In this document: in pieces, positions 1 to 11,989 of the stretch | Position numbering within the stretch: the stretch's first letter is position 1 | Layout of the letters: each line of letters opens with the position of its first letter | From: Cycas panzhihuaensis | Taxonomy: Eukaryota > Cycadophyta | NCBI GenBank assembly: GCA_023213395.1 | Contig: CM041465.1 | Span: forward strand, 191,587,741 to 191,651,740 | Direction of reading: 5' to 3' | Length of the DNA: 64,000 nt | Notes under the pieces: model-generated | The model's input: the letters and a program-made list of their open reading frames with translations, nothing else | The model's database searches: none | What the model was told of the DNA's origin: nothing | Translations under genes and position numbers: made by a program

Positions 1-540
1 ATTTAGCACTATATTCATTTATTTCAAGTTTATTCGAAAAGCGTACTTATTTAAAAGCTATTATTTTATCATTATTGAAAGGATCATTCCTTGTGTGCTT
101 AGTTGATTGACACCTCTGAGGCATTACATCTCCTCAAAAGTTTATACGAAATCATATATTTTATTAGTGCATTAGCTTCTTTGAAAATATATTTGACGTC
201 GCATAAGTTTGTCATTTATTGGCTTTTATTTGATTTGATAAAAGCATGCTTTTATGTCTTAAAGTTTTTGATAAAATGATAGAATTTTACATATTAGATG
301 GATAATTTTTCGTTATGGCGTAAGACTGTCACGAATTATTTAAATTTTAGATCTATAGAAATATTTTGATATAAAGTATTGATCTTAGTATTAAAGAAAA
401 TTTTAGAAAAGGATAATGAAGTGTTAGGATTATTATTTTCCTTATAAATGATCTTTTACATAGTTTATGAATTAACTACTTCTAAATTCATTTGGAATGT
501 ATTGATTTACTAACATGGGAGAGATCACGCCGATGTATTT
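1..540. other. AT-rich spacer, nothing recognised
   Basis: No open frame of note, no LTR ends, no RNA gene and no tandem repeat that I can support. Confidence 0.6.
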
Positions 541-804
541 GATGTTACTTTTGATGAATATGTGAGACAAGTTTCAGAACAGGTGACTTGTCATGAAAAG
601 ACTAAGGACGATTCCAATCAAATATATGACCAACTTATTGATCCTCCATTTGAGGGGGAGAATGAATCTTATGATATGATGGAGAATGAATCTTATGATA
701 TGACAGAAAATAGACCTAATGATATGATAGTTCAAAGTTTTTTTAATGCTCTAGTTGATAAACTCAAAGTTGCAGCTATTCTTTTTTGTATAAATCAAGC
801 ATAA
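541..804 (+). pseudogene. Degenerate Copia-type gag/pol scrap
   Basis: An 80-codon open frame starts with ATG at 562; the same frame is open upstream of that ATG. It contains DPPFEGENESYDM, close to DPSFEGEKPYDMIV read from the minus strand near 4990-4900 inside the Copia element at 4308-9853. A 24-bp unit (encoding ENESYDMM / ENESYDMT) is directly duplicated at about 658-705. I infer a relic of the same kind of retroelement coding region on the opposite strand. It has no LTR near it and runs into the assembly gap. It could instead be an unrelated hypothetical exon; I recognise no conserved domain. Confidence 0.3.
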
Positions 805-822
805 TTTACTCATAGTTTTTTA

Positions 823-1322
823 NNNNNNNNNNNNNNNNNNNNNNNNNNNNNNNNNNNNNNNNNNNNNNNNNNNNNNNNNNNNNNNNNNNNNNNNNNNNNN
901 NNNNNNNNNNNNNNNNNNNNNNNNNNNNNNNNNNNNNNNNNNNNNNNNNNNNNNNNNNNNNNNNNNNNNNNNNNNNNNNNNNNNNNNNNNNNNNNNNNNN
1001 NNNNNNNNNNNNNNNNNNNNNNNNNNNNNNNNNNNNNNNNNNNNNNNNNNNNNNNNNNNNNNNNNNNNNNNNNNNNNNNNNNNNNNNNNNNNNNNNNNNN
1101 NNNNNNNNNNNNNNNNNNNNNNNNNNNNNNNNNNNNNNNNNNNNNNNNNNNNNNNNNNNNNNNNNNNNNNNNNNNNNNNNNNNNNNNNNNNNNNNNNNNN
1201 NNNNNNNNNNNNNNNNNNNNNNNNNNNNNNNNNNNNNNNNNNNNNNNNNNNNNNNNNNNNNNNNNNNNNNNNNNNNNNNNNNNNNNNNNNNNNNNNNNNN
1301 NNNNNNNNNNNNNNNNNNNNNN
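823..1322. other. Assembly gap of exactly 500 N
   Basis: A run of 500 unknown bases, the usual arbitrary gap length, so the true distance is unknown. The base run immediately to its right is a G homopolymer (about 1335-1345), typical of contig-end trouble. The 3' half of the strictosidine-synthase-like gene should lie in or beyond the gap. Confidence 0.97.
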
Positions 1323-1612
1323 GCAGACCAAGTTGGGGGGGGGGGAACGGAAAAATCAAATAAGAAGGTATGCATACTTCCATGTCTCACAGACAACGAG
1401 GAAATCTTGGTCGGACGAAGGGCGAGACGCCATTCGCAAAGGCAAGCTTGTCCAGCAAAATGCTGGTCGTTCAGTTTGGGATCATATTTCAGAAGACGAC
1501 CGTGGGCTTTTCCTTCAAGAACATCAATTCCCATTGCTCATACCCCAACTCGGTGCTCACATCGGAAAAATATACGGTGCCATCGGTAGCCTCCACCACT
1601 GCATCCGCAAAC

Positions 1613-1742
1613 CTGCACGGCAATATCTCTGGCTTCATATATTCCATTCCTATCCGGTCCCATTCCTTCGTTACCCTTAAATTTCCAGCACATGAGCTGC
1701 AATATACATTTATATGAGGAATGGGTATTTGATTTAATCGAC
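1613..1742 (-). other. Intron 2 of the SSL gene
   Basis: On the minus strand the donor GT is at 1742-1741 and the acceptor AG at 1614-1613. Removing 130 nt joins ...GTKI-R to FADAVVEATDG in frame exactly where the family protein continues, which supports a true intron. Confidence 0.75.
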
Positions 1743-2098
1743 CTGATTTTAGTGCCTTCGATTTCAGAGGCCAAAACAGAGATCTCTTCGTCGCCGACGC
1801 TCCTTGAACCTTGCAGGACGGTCGTAATGTTGTATCAAATGATTTATTTGGTTCTCATGGATTTGGATTTATTAAAACCGAGAACCGCAAACCTGGAGTG
1901 GGTTCTAACAAGGACTTCTCCGCCCTTGGCAACTGTCAGTCCAGAGGAGTTCCACCGACTGTCTTCAGTTCTCCAGGATCCATTCCCATGCATTCGTTTG
2001 ATCCAGCCATCTTGAGTGGTCACATAAATAACCCCCTGTGCGTCCACCGCCACGTCTTCTGGTCTATCAACGATGCCTTCTCCCAATTTCTCGGCACT

Positions 2099-2204
2099 CT
2101 GAATCCCCCCCCCGCCAAAAAAAAATAAAAAATAAAAAACAAATCCACCTAAGAAACCCAGAATGGAAAAAAATGATTTGAACATGAAAAATTGCCCGTT
2201 TTAC
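2099..2204 (-). other. Intron 1 of the SSL gene
   Basis: Donor CAG|GTAAAAC at 2204 and acceptor GATTCAG|AG ending at 2099. Splicing joins VNTVLQ to SAEKLGEG, matching the family. The 106-nt intron holds a T-rich tract followed by a G-run just before the acceptor. Confidence 0.75.
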
Positions 2205-2381
2205 CTGTAAGACAGTGTTGACAGCATAGGGTCCTTCAACTGGCTTGGGGGAGGGCGGCAGCAAGAGTGGGTCTGGAGAAATCGGGGACATCATTAAAAT
2301 GTGGAGAAACAGAGCCACCAAGGAAACTGCGATAATGGCTGCCGCCAACGGACCGCTGTTAGAACGAGGTCGGGAATCCAT

Positions 2382-3837
2382 TAATGGGTTTTCTTCTTTG
2401 CACAGAGTCACCGCCGCTGGAATGTCTTGGTGTTGCAGATTGATCGGCGTTGTGTCGGTGTGAGTGTTCCTCAAAACCGAAGGCATACGGAACTTACAAT
2501 ACTTTCGACGTGGGGACGAACGTCGACCATCGATTGATGGAAGGCCCAGAAACTTATCTTTATAGAGTCTACCTAAAATGCCCTGGTTAAACTGTGTCAC
2601 CGGTAGAGACGTAAAGTTCAAATGTAAGACATCCAAACTACCTCCATGGTAAAACGATACTTCACCATAATTGAAAGTAGAATCGTACCACCACGGGTAC
2701 ATTATTGTATACACAAAGGGTTTCAAATTCTTAAGAGAACCTCTTGTGAAGCGTCTCACAGAGACGTTTTATTAGTATCACAATATCGTCAATGTCACTC
2801 CAGGTTATTTTAATAAAGCTAGAGCGCATCCATTGAACTTAGTAGCCATGGCTGTCTTGTATAAATGTGACTTAATGTTGACTTGTGAAGGCTACCCATC
2901 GTTAAAAAAAAAAAGATCATTTGTAATTTGATTTTGACAATTTCCATATAATTACAAAGGAGTATGAAGTTATACTAATAATTAAACAAATATGAATGCA
3001 TGATGACTTTGTTATAAATATTTTTTATAAATTTAATTTGATAATTTTTATATAATTATGTTATCAATATTTTCTAATCAATTGAGAGGTGGAGCTATAT
3101 TAAGAAAATATATATTTGAGATTTTAATTATGGGTCTCACACTTTAGTAATAAATAATATAAAAGAAAAGAACAGAAGGTAAGATATATACCTTACAAGT
3201 ACTAACTTTTTATCTCACATGCTTAAGAGTTATTTGTTTGAGGTATAGTTTTATTTTGTCTCTAAGTTTTAATTATCTACAAACATAAAGCAAGATATTA
3301 TAATGTACAAGTAGAACTTATTTTCTTTATTAGGATTAGTTATGTTGCCTAACTTATACAATAAGTAAATATTCTATAATAGATAATAACACATTATTCA
3401 TAAATAGATAAGTATAAATGGAATTGCAGGTTGATGGTTGAGTAGCCATATTTTAATCAAGAGTAAATGTTTATATGGAAAAAGCATGCAAATTACAAAT
3501 AAGCTTATTTAACCACTTGTGAGACGATGTTAATGTCACATAAATGGAGAGCTTTCCTTTAGATATAATGGCTAATTATAAAATAGACACCTATGTGTGA
3601 TCACAAGTTCTCTTCACTTGTATCTCTTTCCTTTGAGGATATAATTCATATAAAAGTGTGGTTTCCTTAGAGAGGACAACTATGCTTCAATATTTTGATT
3701 AAAACAAGCTATTGTAACCTCCTCAAAGGTTTCAACAAAATAAAAAAGTCATTAAAGAGATAAAATTAGATCTAAGACACATTCTTCTTCTTCTTCCTCC
3801 TCTTATTCTTGAAATCTTCTTCTTTAGAAAAAGGTAC
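2382..3837. other. Upstream flank of the SSL gene and AT-rich spacer
   Basis: 2382-2760 is the 5' flank or UTR of the SSL gene and stays open in its frame without family homology. 2880-3780 is AT-rich and unrecognised. A pyrimidine tract (CTTCTTCTTCTTCCTCCTC-like, about 3781-3830) precedes the first LTR relic. Confidence 0.5.
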
Positions 3838-4144
3838 TAAGCCACATGGTTAATGTTAAATGTTGATTAATTAATGCAAAACTAAAAGATGTAAATATTT
3901 CGAAGGGTTACAACCATTAAGGTTAGATGTACTATTTGGAGAATTATAAATGACTTTGAAGTATGTTATAAAATCATTCCAGTATTATCAATGTGATCTA
4001 TTGATCTTTTATAATGGATTTTTTCCTAAAAGGGTTTCTATGTAACACCCATATAATGTGTACATATGCTCTTTGATGATTACTTGTTTTGTATGATAAA
4101 GATCATGTAGTTTAGAATATATACATGTTTCATATTTCTTTATA
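3838..4144 (+). repeat. Copia LTR relic 1 of a three-LTR array
   Basis: Shares ordered segments with 12676-13015 and 11606-11949: GGTTAATGTTAAAT, ACAACCATT.AAG.T.GGATGTACTATTT, TATTATCAATGTGATCTATT.ATCTTTT and the 3' part ending just before a PBS-like sequence. Ends are approximate because terminal TG/CA are worn. Read as the leftmost LTR of a plus-strand Copia. Confidence 0.6.
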
Positions 4145-4157
4145 TGGTATTAAGGTT
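4145..4157 (+). other. PBS relic (initiator tRNA-Met type) after LTR 1
   Basis: TGGTATTAAGGTT follows the LTR and matches the Copia primer-binding site TGGTATCAGAGC with three transitions or so. Confidence 0.5.
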
Positions 4158-4302
4158 GAATATATATACATAGTTAAGACTATGGTTGGGTGGAGGTGAT
4201 AAGATTGAAGGCTACTTAATGGTGGGAGCCTTATTTGTGATTTTAATCTTTTATGACAATTAAATGAATGACCTGAAATATGTAATAGTGATTAAGGAGG
4301 TC

Positions 4303-4307
4303 AAATT
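4303..4307. other. Target site duplication AAATT (left)
   Basis: AAATT here and at 9854-9858 flank the element at 4308-9853, showing a single intact insertion. Confidence 0.85.
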
Positions 4308-4627
4308 TGAAGGTTTATAAAATGGAGGAGGCGGGCGGAATATCAAAATAATCAAGTTATTGTGTTAAAAGAGCATGAATAAGTATTACAATCAATCCGT
4401 TATAGAGCATATACAACTTTTCAAAAGAAGGTGGTGTCAAAAGACACGAGGTTTATCAACCTGATAAAGATATAGTTTGTGGGAGGAGGAAACCTCTTCA
4501 ACCTCTAAAATTTAAAATATAATAAAATAATCTTAACTAAAGTAACTTTAACCTTACCTTACTTACCTTCATATGTGTCCACTCACATGTGTAAATGGTG
4601 GGAGTGGGGTGATGAACATTAACAACA
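4308..4627 (-). repeat. 3' LTR of the pol-less Copia
   Basis: 320 bp, about 10 bp shorter than its partner. On the minus strand it begins TGTTGTTAATGTTCATC and ends CA. A purine tract AAATGGGAGAA (minus) lies immediately upstream, at 4628-4638. Confidence 0.85.
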
Positions 4628-4879
4628 TTCTCCCATTTAATGATCATCACGAATATCTTTGTCTTCTCTTTAAACTTGTGAAACTTGAACTTGAAAGAAC
4701 TTTAAAAAACTTTGAATATTTGTATTTGAGCTTGATCATTATCAACAAATCACAAATCCTTTTCGATGCTTGATGTGTCTCTTTAACATTGAGTGGATTC
4801 GGATGAAGTCAAGTATGCGTAACTTGATTTGAATGAAGATGAATGGGCAACTATAATTTTATCTCCACGGAACTTTGAC

Positions 4880-5335
4880 TTTATCTTACGAAATCTTTGT
4901 TTTGTGAGTAACTATCATATCATAAGGTTTCTCCCCCTCAAATGAAGGATCAACTTCACATGCAATAAGGTGATTGTTCATTTGACTTGAATTCTCTTCC
5001 TTGATTTTTTATCGTAAATAACCTATTTTGACGTACATCTTACATGCTTAACAATATTAATGTTAAATTCAATTACATTGAAGGTTTCTTCCCTATAAAT
5101 AGAATCTAAGGTGTCCCATATAGATTTGGAGGTTGTTATTTCATAAACTCTATAAAAAATATTATCATATATAGTGAAAATAATATAAACTGAAGCCCCG
5201 TTATCTTTTTTATATCTTCTTTATTATTAAGGTCATATACATCTTATAGAAATCTCCAAAGATCATTTGTGATAAAGTAAGTTTGCATTATTTTATACCA
5301 TTGTGAAAAATCATGGCCTGAAATATAAGGAGATA
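4880..5335 (-). pseudogene. Degenerate Copia gag fragment
   Basis: Reading the minus strand in shifting frames gives SGHDFSQWYKIMQTYF, then ITNDLWRF, then EITTSKSIWDTLDSIY and DPSFEGEKPYDMIV. These are the ordered hallmarks of Copia gag (W..M...L, ..LW..V, ..AKEIWD.L). Frameshifts and stops prevent expression. It is the only coding trace in this element. Confidence 0.55.
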
Positions 5336-8300
5336 GTATTTTATTTAGATTGATTGCCGTTTGTATAGAAAACTTTAGTGCATAATCGAAAGAATATGAT
5401 TTTCAAGTAGACAAATCAACAAATGAGTTCGATACTAATCAAGTAGATGAAAAAATATTCCAAAAAGAATGTAATCTAATATTAATAAGTTATCAATGAT
5501 GTGGTCTTACCGATAATTTCTAAGAAAAGATGTAATCTTAGTTAAAAATGCCATAAAAATGAAATGAAATGAAATGTTCCTTTGAAGTAAAGTGCACTTT
5601 ATATAACCTTAAGTATAATGATGAATCAATGATGCTTTTACCAAGTGAACTTTTATACTTCTCAACAAAATATGTGCCTTTGAAAGGAATCAAAAGAACA
5701 ATAAATCAATAAACTTATAATATATAATTTCAAATACACTTTGAATATAATGATTATATGAGCAAATTTGGAAGTAACTAAGATATTTTAAACATGCAGA
5801 TCTAAAATAAGACTTCTTGATGATGGAAAAATAAAAAAAATTTAAGCTTTTGATTTTCAAGTAAATAAACACAAACTTGAGAAAGGAAATGACCTTCTTT
5901 TTTTAATGTAAGATTAACAACTATTTCTTTTTGTTTATGATGAAAATATATGATGTAGGAAATATGATATATATATATATATATATATTCTCTTTGAGAA
6001 AGATGAAAAATATAGAAGACACTTCAAAAATGAATTGTACCCATTTTATGATCTTAGAACTACTTAACTTGTCACTTGCTTTAGATATATCACGATTGAT
6101 TTTCTATTATAAATCATCTTAAAAGAAGTTATATAAAAGTCAAATAAAAGTCTCAAATATATATTATGAATGATCAGTAAAAAAAAGTAAAAGGAAAAAC
6201 TCCTTAAAAGGTTAAAATGACAAGCCTAGTAGGATATATCAAATGCTCAAGTTGATTAGCTTGAAGCTATACTAAACAATACCAAATTAAGATGAGACTA
6301 TACCAATTTAAAAATCAATAAAATATTAACCGTATTCAATGGATCTAACAATTTTGAGAATAGGTTCCTATAAGTCAGATTTTATTGTACAAATGGTATG
6401 GTCCTCTTTTTGGGGAACAGGAGCACAGGGCTCAAATGATCAAGAAATGCTAGTAAAACCTTATAAAATAATGTAAAATAATCAAATATAATTTAAAAGC
6501 TACTTAATATCTTTGAGTCGATAAACTTGAGAAATAGTGTATAAACATGTTCAATAATGATAAACGAGAGCTTTTATATACCTTAACTTTGATAGCTTAG
6601 AGAACATACAAAATAGATTTAAAATGAAATAAAAATAACATAAAGTTGTAGATCTCTAAAAAATCTTTCACCAGAATCAGACGATACTTAATTCTGAGCT
6701 ATGAAACTCAATATATTAAAGAAACCGTTAAAAGTGTCCTTCAAAGGTTAATAAAATAGGTAGCACAAACAAGGTTAACTTTGACCTACTCAAACCTATA
6801 AGATAGTTAGTCAAATCAAATAAAAACTACCTTCAGATAGTAGTGCTATGAATCAGAATTCTAACAAATCTTACGATTTGGAAATCTAATTTTTGTTTGA
6901 GGAGATACAACTAAAAATGTAAGTAGTACTTTTTATGTAAATATGTTAAAAAACACTAAAGTGTCACTTTTACTGATTAAAATAATAATTAAAACAAATC
7001 CTAAAAAATAAAATGAGTAGACAATGATGAAGTTTGCTAAAAATAGATTGTTGCAGAGTAGATATGGGCAAAAAATAATCTCTCGATAATAAAGTATAAC
7101 CTGATAACAAGGGATTTTGTGATAATAATTCACAAAGGCTTTAAAAAAAAATGATTGACTTTATCTCATTAAAAGTAGCTTAAATCGGCTCCAAATATGG
7201 TAAATAGCCATTCTAAACTATAGCCCACAATATTTTGGACTCAACATGATAGGTTTTATCAAAAATTGATACTCCAATAAGAAGATATTGCAGAAAATAG
7301 CTAGGTACCTTATGTTTTAAGGAAAAATTAAAAAAATAAAAAAGAAAATTTATAAGCTTGAAGTTGGATCCCTTTAACTGAATAGCTAAAGTCACATGGA
7401 CTGATATAACCGAGGGCTTACAACCTTAAAGTGGGCTTAAGAACTTTACAAGCAGTTTGAAATGTTATATATTAAAGTTTAATTAAAATAAACTTTATAA
7501 AAATAAATCAATGTTAATATGCCAAAACTTGGCGTCGACCTATGTAGAGAACATAGGTATAACGATCGACTAGAAAGTAATTAAAGAGTGTAGAGTAGAT
7601 CAAAGAAATTTGGATCGGGGCATCGAGGGTCTTCTTGGGGATCGAATAAAGCTACCTTCAAAAATGAATTTATATATATAAAAATAAAAATATAGTGTAT
7701 ATAATGCATGGCCTCTAGGAAGTATCACAAGCAGTGTATTTAGAGCTTAAAAATGATGACAATCACTCAAATTTCCATGTTGGGAGAGGAAACACATCCT
7801 CACAACAAATTAGGGCAAACTTGAATTAAAAAAAAAAAGATTATATATTATATATATGATGTAAACAAACGTGGACGATGGGCGTACAACAGGAGGTTAA
7901 ACAGAGAACAATGATGCTACAGAGTATAAAGAGCTTCAATCTAAGCTAAGATGTGAAGACAAGGGGCACCTGAACAAAGAGATTGATATTTTATAAAAAA
8001 AATCAAAAAATATTTCAAAAAAACAGTGAGAAAACGGTGAAAACCTGATAAAGTAGAGCCTAAATTGCTTTGGAGGCTATCTCTCTTTGTAGGCCACGAA
8101 ATGGGACGAACATTGACAAGCAACAAGGTGTCTTAGGCAAGGAGCTAGTAAAATTTCAGGATGATCTATTGCTTGTGTACTAAGAATAAGCCTGCAGACT
8201 GAATGGGAGCTGAAGTGTAGTAGCAGTCGATCAAGATGAGATATCTCATAATACGATCATGAAATCTCAAACTATTTCTTTCACTAGCTCACTAGCTCAA

Positions 8301-9508
8301 TAAAGATCATAATGAGTGGTCAGCATGAGATTTTAAGTGCTAAATCTCACACACTTACCAAATTGAGGGTGTCAAGTCACCCAAAAAATAAACTTAAAAA
8401 GTAAACATCTGATAAAAAATATTTTTGATTTGAAATGATTAAACACCTTTAGAAATTGACCAGATGTGGGTGCGAAGGGACTATAGAGGTAGATCAATAA
8501 AAAATCTTTTAAAAAAATATAATTTTTATATAAAAAATAAAAGAAAATATCAACAGAGGATGCATTTGGAGGAAAATCTGCAGTAGGTTAGATCTCACCA
8601 ATAGAGAAATAAAATCTAATGAAATTGGGTAGTATCTTGATATAGTTTATGGAGATCCTACCAAATTATGACAAACAAATGCTTATATGAGAGAACAAGC
8701 TTTGGCTGCCAAGGAGGTTGTACGCCTTTATAGAGACCATATGGCCTAAGAAATGCTTAAAATTAAACTAAACTTACTTGGTTTATCTTGTATTAGACCT
8801 GCACCCCTGTTACATAAAAAATCTAATAAAAAATAAAGCCAAAATAATCAAATGAGAGAAGGCGGTGGGGTTTACTAAAGAAAAAAAAAAGCAGGTTTCG
8901 AAGAGATCTCTTCATCAAGCATCAAAATTGAAACTGTCAAATCTAGTACAATGCTATTTCAGAGAGCTTCAAAATGACTAGTGATTTGCTAGGGTTTTAT
9001 TCACCACGGGCTGACTATAAAAGCCTGAGTTTCTTCCCAAACCTTAAAGATGGTGAATAGACAGTAAAATCTTATAAAATATCAAATAAAAACTCGTTAA
9101 CTTCTCCAAAAACACATTGAAATTTGAATATGTAGTAATTATTATATAGATCTGAAAACTATTGAGTAAATAAACTAAATATACTAAAAATAGCCCAATA
9201 TTTAACAAACTATGTAAAACTTATTAATAAAAACTTCGTAAAGTGATGAGATCTTGAATATTTTATTGATTATAGTTGTGATCCTGCACAGATCTGTGAA
9301 AACATGGGTTATTTTATAGATATAAATTAGAAATAATCAAATTTTTTATTGAAAATAATGCTGAAAGCTAACAAGCTTTGTAGAAGATGAATAGAACTAT
9401 TATTTGGCTTACTGTGAGTAGATCTTCTTTAGAAGCTAATGGATCTTCTTACTTCTAAAAAAAAAACTTCAACAGGCCAAAATCTAAGCCAATGTACATA
9501 GGATCTAT
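5336..9508 (-). other. Long non-coding leader of the pol-less Copia
   Basis: AT-rich and without a supported ORF. The stretch about 6300-6440 is homologous to about 45460-45600 in the other Copia (shared ACCAAT, CAATGGA.CTAAC.TTTTGA, GGTTCC.ATAA.TCA and ACAGGAGCA blocks). Contains an (AT)n tract near 5969-5989. Confidence 0.55.
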
Positions 9509-9522
9509 GCTCTGATACTAAA
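9509..9522 (-). other. PBS of the pol-less Copia
   Basis: Minus strand reads TTTAGTATCAGAGC right after the LTR end ...CTTTCA: the initiator tRNA-Met PBS with one change. Confidence 0.75.
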
Positions 9523-9853
9523 TGAAAGTTTATAAAATGGAGACAGAACAGAGAAGATATTAAAATAATCAAGTCATTGTATTGAAAGAGTATAAATAAA
9601 GTATTACAGTCAATCCATTGTAGAGAGTATATACAACTTTCTAAAAGAAGGTAGTGTGAAAAGACACTAGGGTTTGTCAACCCAGTAAAGATATAGTTTG
9701 AGGGAGGAGGGAAACCTCTTCAACCTCTAAAATTTAAAATATAATAAAATAATTCTTAACTAAAGTAACTTTAACCTTACCTTACTTACCTTCATATGTA
9801 TACACTCATGTGTATAAATGGTGGGAGTGGGGTGATGAACATTAACCCCAACA
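9523..9853 (-). repeat. 5' LTR of the pol-less Copia
   Basis: 331 bp, begins TGTTGGGGTTAATG and ends ...ACTTTCA on the minus strand, directly followed by the PBS. Matches 4308-4627 throughout. Confidence 0.85.
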
Positions 9854-11605
9854 AAATTCACTTAATAATAGAATTTTATCACTATTTGTATTGTGCACTA
9901 TCTAGACTCTATTAGGCTTGTGATGGAAGCTTTTAAGGGCTAATTAAGCATATTGGACGATTCCATATGCTTGATAGGTAACATCTGAAGGTGGTTTGAT
10001 TGTGGTAGGCTACATTGGGCTCATTCTCAAGGCATTAAACTCTATTTAAAGGTTCTTTGGATATATTGGGCATCAAATCTTATGCTTAGACAACAAAGCT
10101 ATTATTGTCATCTTCCATGGCCATGATTAGATCCATTTAAGAAGTTTTTAAGCTTACGTTTAAGGTGTGGTAATGCATTGTATTGCATACAATGCTTGTT
10201 TTATAGTTGATTCTCTTATTTAAAGGTTGTTAGTCTATTTATACTAGTGTGAATGCTAGCATGGTGAATCATGATCTATTGGAGATGTAGTGATTTATAA
10301 TCAAGTTTATATTCTTCTCTAAGCTTACAAACCTTGGGATATGATCACAATTATTAATTGCTCATCTTTATGTATTTTTTAAAGTAACATATACCTTAAA
10401 AGTTGTGCTCACGTCTCTTTAGCATAAGTCATTGTATATTGTAGTAAAAAATTCTTAATTGATAAGTGATTTAATCATTGGCTAAAAGTATGAATTTGAA
10501 GGATTAAGGAATGGAGATGATTCAGAGTATGTTGGAATCCATGCAAAGCAATTTGGAGCTCATTTATTAGTCATTTAGAGGTTGTGTTCATTACATACAC
10601 ATGAAAAACACTTTGATGTCATAAAATCTATGGTAAATCTATGTGTAAATTAGTTGTATTAAAGGCTCATTCTAGTATAGAGACGTCATATAATGATTTT
10701 GCTTGATGAGTGTTTATTTTAAAGCTTATTTAGAATGTGAATATTTATTGCAATGGAGTATGTTATGTGCATTTATGAGCCACTATGGGTGGTATGATGG
10801 TTTGCATGTGTATTAGATTAAGTGATAATATTATGCTTGTTATTTATTTAAAAGCACGAGTAAGTGAATTAATGTGATAATTCTTTTTAAAATATTATGA
10901 TACATGTGAGAGGCAATATTATGTATTTGGAGAGTATGAAGTTATGTATGGAGCACAAAGACCATACATATGAAGTGTGAGGCTACATATGTAATATGTG
11001 AAACCATCATGAAGTGTGGAGGCCATATACGAAGAATAAAAGTTATGTTTAAAGCATTGGAGTGTTGTCCTAGTATGTTTGAAGGCATATGAACCTTTAA
11101 AATATTATCAAAATTTATGTCTCAAGCCAATATAAAGCTATTCAAGATGTAGATTGCATGGCATGCAAAAGAAGATATTTTGGGAACCCTTTGCATAGTT
11201 GTAAGAGAAAGCACTAAGCCCATATATAAGTACAAAGTTTTTTACAAAGGTATGACATGGAGAGAAGTCACAGAAGAAATAGATTTAAGGTACCTTTTAG
11301 AAGTAGGCATATATAATTGTTAATAGGAGTGATTTGAAGGAGACTTAAATAAGTGAAGTTTATAGTTATGGGCTAATGAAGCTATCATTAACTTTGGATC
11401 AAATAACACTTATTCATGACTTGAATAGTGTATACCAATATAAGATTTATGTTAATTTAGAAATTTAGCAAAATTATCCTTAAGGAGGGTGGGAGGATAT
11501 GTCAAATACAAACATGACAAGAAGGGCAATTCAACCTTTACTAGAGATTTCAAATTGTAGATCAAATACCCACTTCTATATTAAGGGGGGAGTTAGAGTG
11601 ATAAT
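9854..11605 (+). other. Worn internal region of the Copia array
   Basis: Starts with the TSD copy AAATT (9854-9858). No readable protein domain. Just before 11606 a purine tract TTAAGGGGGGAG resembles a polypurine tract, as before LTR 3. About 10900-11040 has loosely repeated CATAT.TGAAGTGTGAGGC words. Confidence 0.4.
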
Positions 11606-11949
11606 TAAGGTTAGCGCTTATGGTTAATTCTAAGTAGTGATTATTTAATATTAAGCCAAAAAACATGAATACCAAGACTTGCAACCATTGGTTAATTCAC
11701 CATTTGGGGTGTTACATAAACCCTTAGGTGGCATTTATAATATAGGTCAACTATAGTAAGGAAGATGTTCTAATTAAGATTGGAAGAAAGATAGTCAACC
11801 ATTTTTTCTATGTGAGTTTCTTTCTAAAAGTGTTTTCCATATTAAACTTGTATATTATATACCTATGCTCTTTTATATTTGCTTGCATATATGATCAAGA
11901 TCCTTATTATTAAAAATATATTTATAATTTCATATTTTTCATAAGCGAT
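11606..11949 (+). repeat. Copia LTR relic 2 of the array
   Basis: Related to 3838-4144 and 12676-13015. Preceded by a PPT-like tract and followed by a PBS-like GGTAGGAAGAGC at 11951-11962, so it looks like both a 3' and a 5' LTR. Confidence 0.55.
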
Positions 11950-11989
11950 AGGTAGGAAGAGCTTTATAATCATATTAGGATGGGTATTG

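Larger units (their letters stand above)
1331..2381 (-). pseudogene. Strictosidine-synthase-like (SSL) gene, 5' part, frame-disrupted
   Basis: SSL proteins are six-bladed beta-propellers, usually endomembrane or secreted; most are not true strictosidine synthases. Exon 1 starts at ATG 2381 (MDSRPRSNSG) and encodes an N-terminal hydrophobic anchor (LAAAIIAVSLVALFLHILMM) ending in VNTVLQ. Exon 2 reads SAEKLGEGIVDRPEDVAVD, then GLTVAKGGEVLV and ISVLASEIEGTKI. Exon 3 reads FADAVVEATDGTVYFSDVST, DVLEGKAHGRLLKYDP, ILLDKLAFANGV and DQDFLVVCETWKY, all standard family motifs in the right order. Both introns have GT-AG ends in frame. About five indels break the reading: near 1880, near 1795, about 1529 (one base missing after ELGYEQWEL), about 1465 and about 1420. 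The upstream frame is open to 2759, but the MDSRP start fits the signal-anchor position. The 3' half is lost in the gap. Either a young pseudogene or a functional gene with consensus errors. Confidence 0.8.
4308..9853 (-). mobile_element. Copia LTR retrotransposon lacking pol
   Basis: Two LTRs (4308-4627, 9523-9853), TSD AAATT, a PBS next to the right LTR and a purine tract next to the left LTR fix the orientation as minus. The internal region is about 4.9 kb: a long non-coding leader (about 9508-5340) and a short worn gag piece (about 5335-4880) directly before the 3' LTR. I find no protease, integrase, RT or RNase H. The leader shares a block with the leader of the autonomous-type Copia at 39550-48137, so it would need proteins in trans. 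Non-autonomous derivative; internal deletion of pol is the simplest origin. Confidence 0.85.

Noticed and set aside
806-1534. Minus-strand ORFs of 173-242 codons across the gap
   Set aside because: Most residues are unknown; the length comes from the 500 N.
2067-2759. 230-codon minus frame extending the SSL exon 1 in both directions
   Set aside because: The upstream 126 codons have no family match, and the frame also reads through intron 1; only the part from ATG 2381 to the donor at 2205 is supported.
5969-5989. CRISPR-like or satellite signal in AT tracts
   Set aside because: Simple (AT)n microsatellite only.
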